Source: an uncultured Collinsella sp. (lineage in GTDB: Bacteria; Actinomycetota; Coriobacteriia; Coriobacteriales; Coriobacteriaceae). Taken from it: a DNA stretch of 6,399 nt. Below the pieces are notes generated by a model. That model ran no database searches, was not told the DNA's origin, and saw nothing but the letters and a program-made list of their open reading frames with translations. A program made the position numbers and the translations under genes. The stretch lies in assembly GCA_900551635.1 (NCBI GenBank), contig URWQ01000089.1, positions 1 to 6,399 of the forward strand. The letters run 5' to 3'. Below, piece by piece: positions 5,336-6,399 of this stretch. Positions within the stretch are counted from its first letter, which is position 1. The number at the start of each line of letters is the position of its first letter.

Positions 5336-6358
5336 TTAGGCCTCCAGCGGATGAGAAGGCACCGACTCGCCAGCGGCAAGTGCGGCCTCGCAGGCCACCA
5401 CATCGCGCTCGATATCATCGACCAATGCCATGAATTCCTCGTATGTGGAGCAACGCACCACCTGGGCGCGCCAGGCCGCAGCATGGGGCATGCCCTTTAG
5501 ATACCAGCTCGCGTACGTGCGGGCACGCGACATGAGCGGCAACAGCTCGTGCGTGAGCGTCAGGTGCTCGCGCAGGGCATCCAGGCGCTCGCGTGAGGAG
5601 CGAGACGGCACCGGCGTGCCATCGAGCGCAAGGGCGCGAGCATCGCCGAACACCCAGGGATTGCCATAGATACCGCGCGCAATGAACACCGCGCTGGCGC
5701 CCGAGTTGCGCAGACGTTCCGCCGCATCCTCGGCCGAGAACACGTCGCCCGAACCGATAACGGGAATCTCGACGGCGTCGGCCACCTCATCGACGACCGA
5801 CCAATCGGCCTGGCCCGTATAGAGCTGCGTGGCACAGCGACCATGTACCGCCACCGCAGCGGCCCCTGCCCCCTCGAGCATCTGGGCAAACGTCGCGGCA
5901 TTGCGGTCTTCAGCGTAAAAGCCCTTGCGGATTTTTACGGTCACGGGCACGTGCGCCGCGCCCACCGCTGCCTCGACGATCTTCTCTGCCAGCTCGGGCG
6001 TGCGCATAAGCGCCGAACCCTCGCCCTTGGTGACGACCTTGCGAGCCGGGCAGGCCATGTTGATATCAATCAACGACAGGCGATCGCCCACACGTTCCTC
6101 GACGGCAGCGACAGCGCTCGCAAACTGATCGGGTTTGGAGCCGAAGAGCTGCACGCAGATTTGCTGCTCTTCGTCGGCCGGCAGCACCAGGCGCCAGGTC
6201 TTGTTGCTGGCATAGGCAAGGCCCGCCACGCTCACCATTTCGCTGTAGGCAAGATGGGCACCGCGGCGACGGCACATAATGCGATAGGCCGGATCGGTTA
6301 CGCCGGCCATGGGCGCGAGCAGAACCGGGAATTCCGTTTCCGGGTCAAAAAAGAGCAA
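5336..6358 (-). CDS. dusB: tRNA-dihydrouridine synthase, DusB family
   Basis: This 340-aa FMN enzyme reduces uridine to dihydrouridine in tRNA D-loops using NADPH. Near the N-terminus is L-L-A-P-M-A-G-V-T-D-P-A-Y-R, the first TIM-barrel strand with FMN contacts. The catalytic block I-D-I-N-M-A-C-P-A-R-K-V places the active Cys at about residue 103. V-T-V-K-I-R-K-G and A-V-H-G-R follow, then G-S-G-D-V and A-R-G-I-Y-G-N-P-W, which bind the FMN phosphate, and a helical tRNA-binding C-terminal domain. I choose TTG at 6358: AAGGAG (6368-6373) sits exactly 9 nt upstream and the resulting N-terminus puts A-P-M-A-G at about residue 15, as in B. subtilis and E. coli homologues. The frame remains open upstream to the window edge, with a TTG at 6391, but that would add unlikely residues across the ribosome site. 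It is the first visible gene of an operon with hemW; any promoter lies beyond the window edge. Confidence 0.94.
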   Translation of the reverse strand: MLFFDPETEFPVLLAPMAGVTDPAYRIMCRRRGAHLAYSEMVSVAGLAYASNKTWRLVLPADEEQQICVQLFGSKPDQFASAVAAVEERVGDRLSLIDINMACPARKVVTKGEGSALMRTPELAEKIVEAAVGAAHVPVTVKIRKGFYAEDRNAATFAQMLEGAGAAAVAVHGRCATQLYTGQADWSVVDEVADAVEIPVIGSGDVFSAEDAAERLRNSGASAVFIARGIYGNPWVFGDARALALDGTPVPSRSSRERLDALREHLTLTHELLPLMSRARTYASWYLKGMPHAAAWRAQVVRCSTYEEFMALVDDIERDVVACEAALAAGESVPSHPLEA

Positions 6359-6399
6359 AAGTGCCGTCTCCTTTGGGAAGTTGATAAACAAAACCGCTC

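Noticed and set aside
4155..5339. A 394-codon open frame on + opposite hemW
   Set aside because: HemW on - has the full radical SAM signature, a coupled start and expected length. The antisense frame is Arg/Gly/Ala-rich shadow translation.
1..6399. CRISPR array, tRNA, rRNA, insertion sequence or phage genes
   Set aside because: I saw no regularly spaced repeats, tRNA-like cloverleaf, rRNA text, transposase or integrase on either strand.

Overview
The window reads as two blocks of different bacterial origin joined inside one open reading frame near position 3650. The left block (about 1-3650) looks like a gut Firmicute of the Oscillospirales (Faecalibacterium/Gemmiger-like). It carries an IreB-family gene, a Firmicutes marker, together with a PF06838 methionine gamma-lyase-like gene and strong AGGAGG-type ribosome binding sites. 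The right block (about 3650-6399) looks like a Collinsella-type Coriobacteriia (Actinomycetota), with higher G+C, many TCG/CGC codons, and a dusB-hemW-J-protein run. These placements rest on remembered protein resemblance and composition, not on a search.

Left block, left to right. The C-terminal part of a PLP enzyme of the methionine gamma-lyase/'aluminium resistance' family runs on + to 558. A strong, probably bidirectional hairpin terminator follows at 612-658. The ireB gene then converges from the - strand (671-925), with its own promoter at 983-1011. Next on - come a 121-aa protein of unknown function (1137-1502) with its own promoter candidates, and a three-gene - strand operon, read from right to left. 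That operon has the C-terminal part of an aliphatic-amidase-type C-N hydrolase, a 75-aa protein coupled to it by an ATGA overlap, and an NCS2 permease of the UraA type (1728-3023), followed by a possible terminator.

Right block, all on -: dusB (tRNA dihydrouridine synthase, 5336-6358), hemW (radical SAM heme chaperone, 4101-5333) starting 2 nt after the dusB stop, and the first ~130 codons of a dnaJ-type gene (start 4042).

The junction is the main point of interest. The J-domain and G/F region of the DnaJ protein run in frame into an amidase fragment that begins after the expected catalytic Glu, Lys and Cys, so both parent genes are incomplete. Both families plausibly have a V-V-V-R-like stretch at the join, so short homology could explain it. 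The simplest reading is a chimeric metagenomic contig; a real inter-phylum recombination is the alternative. Without the join, the left block suggests a small nitrogen-scavenging operon (permease, amidase, small partner), whose permease differs from E. coli UraA at several substrate-contact positions.
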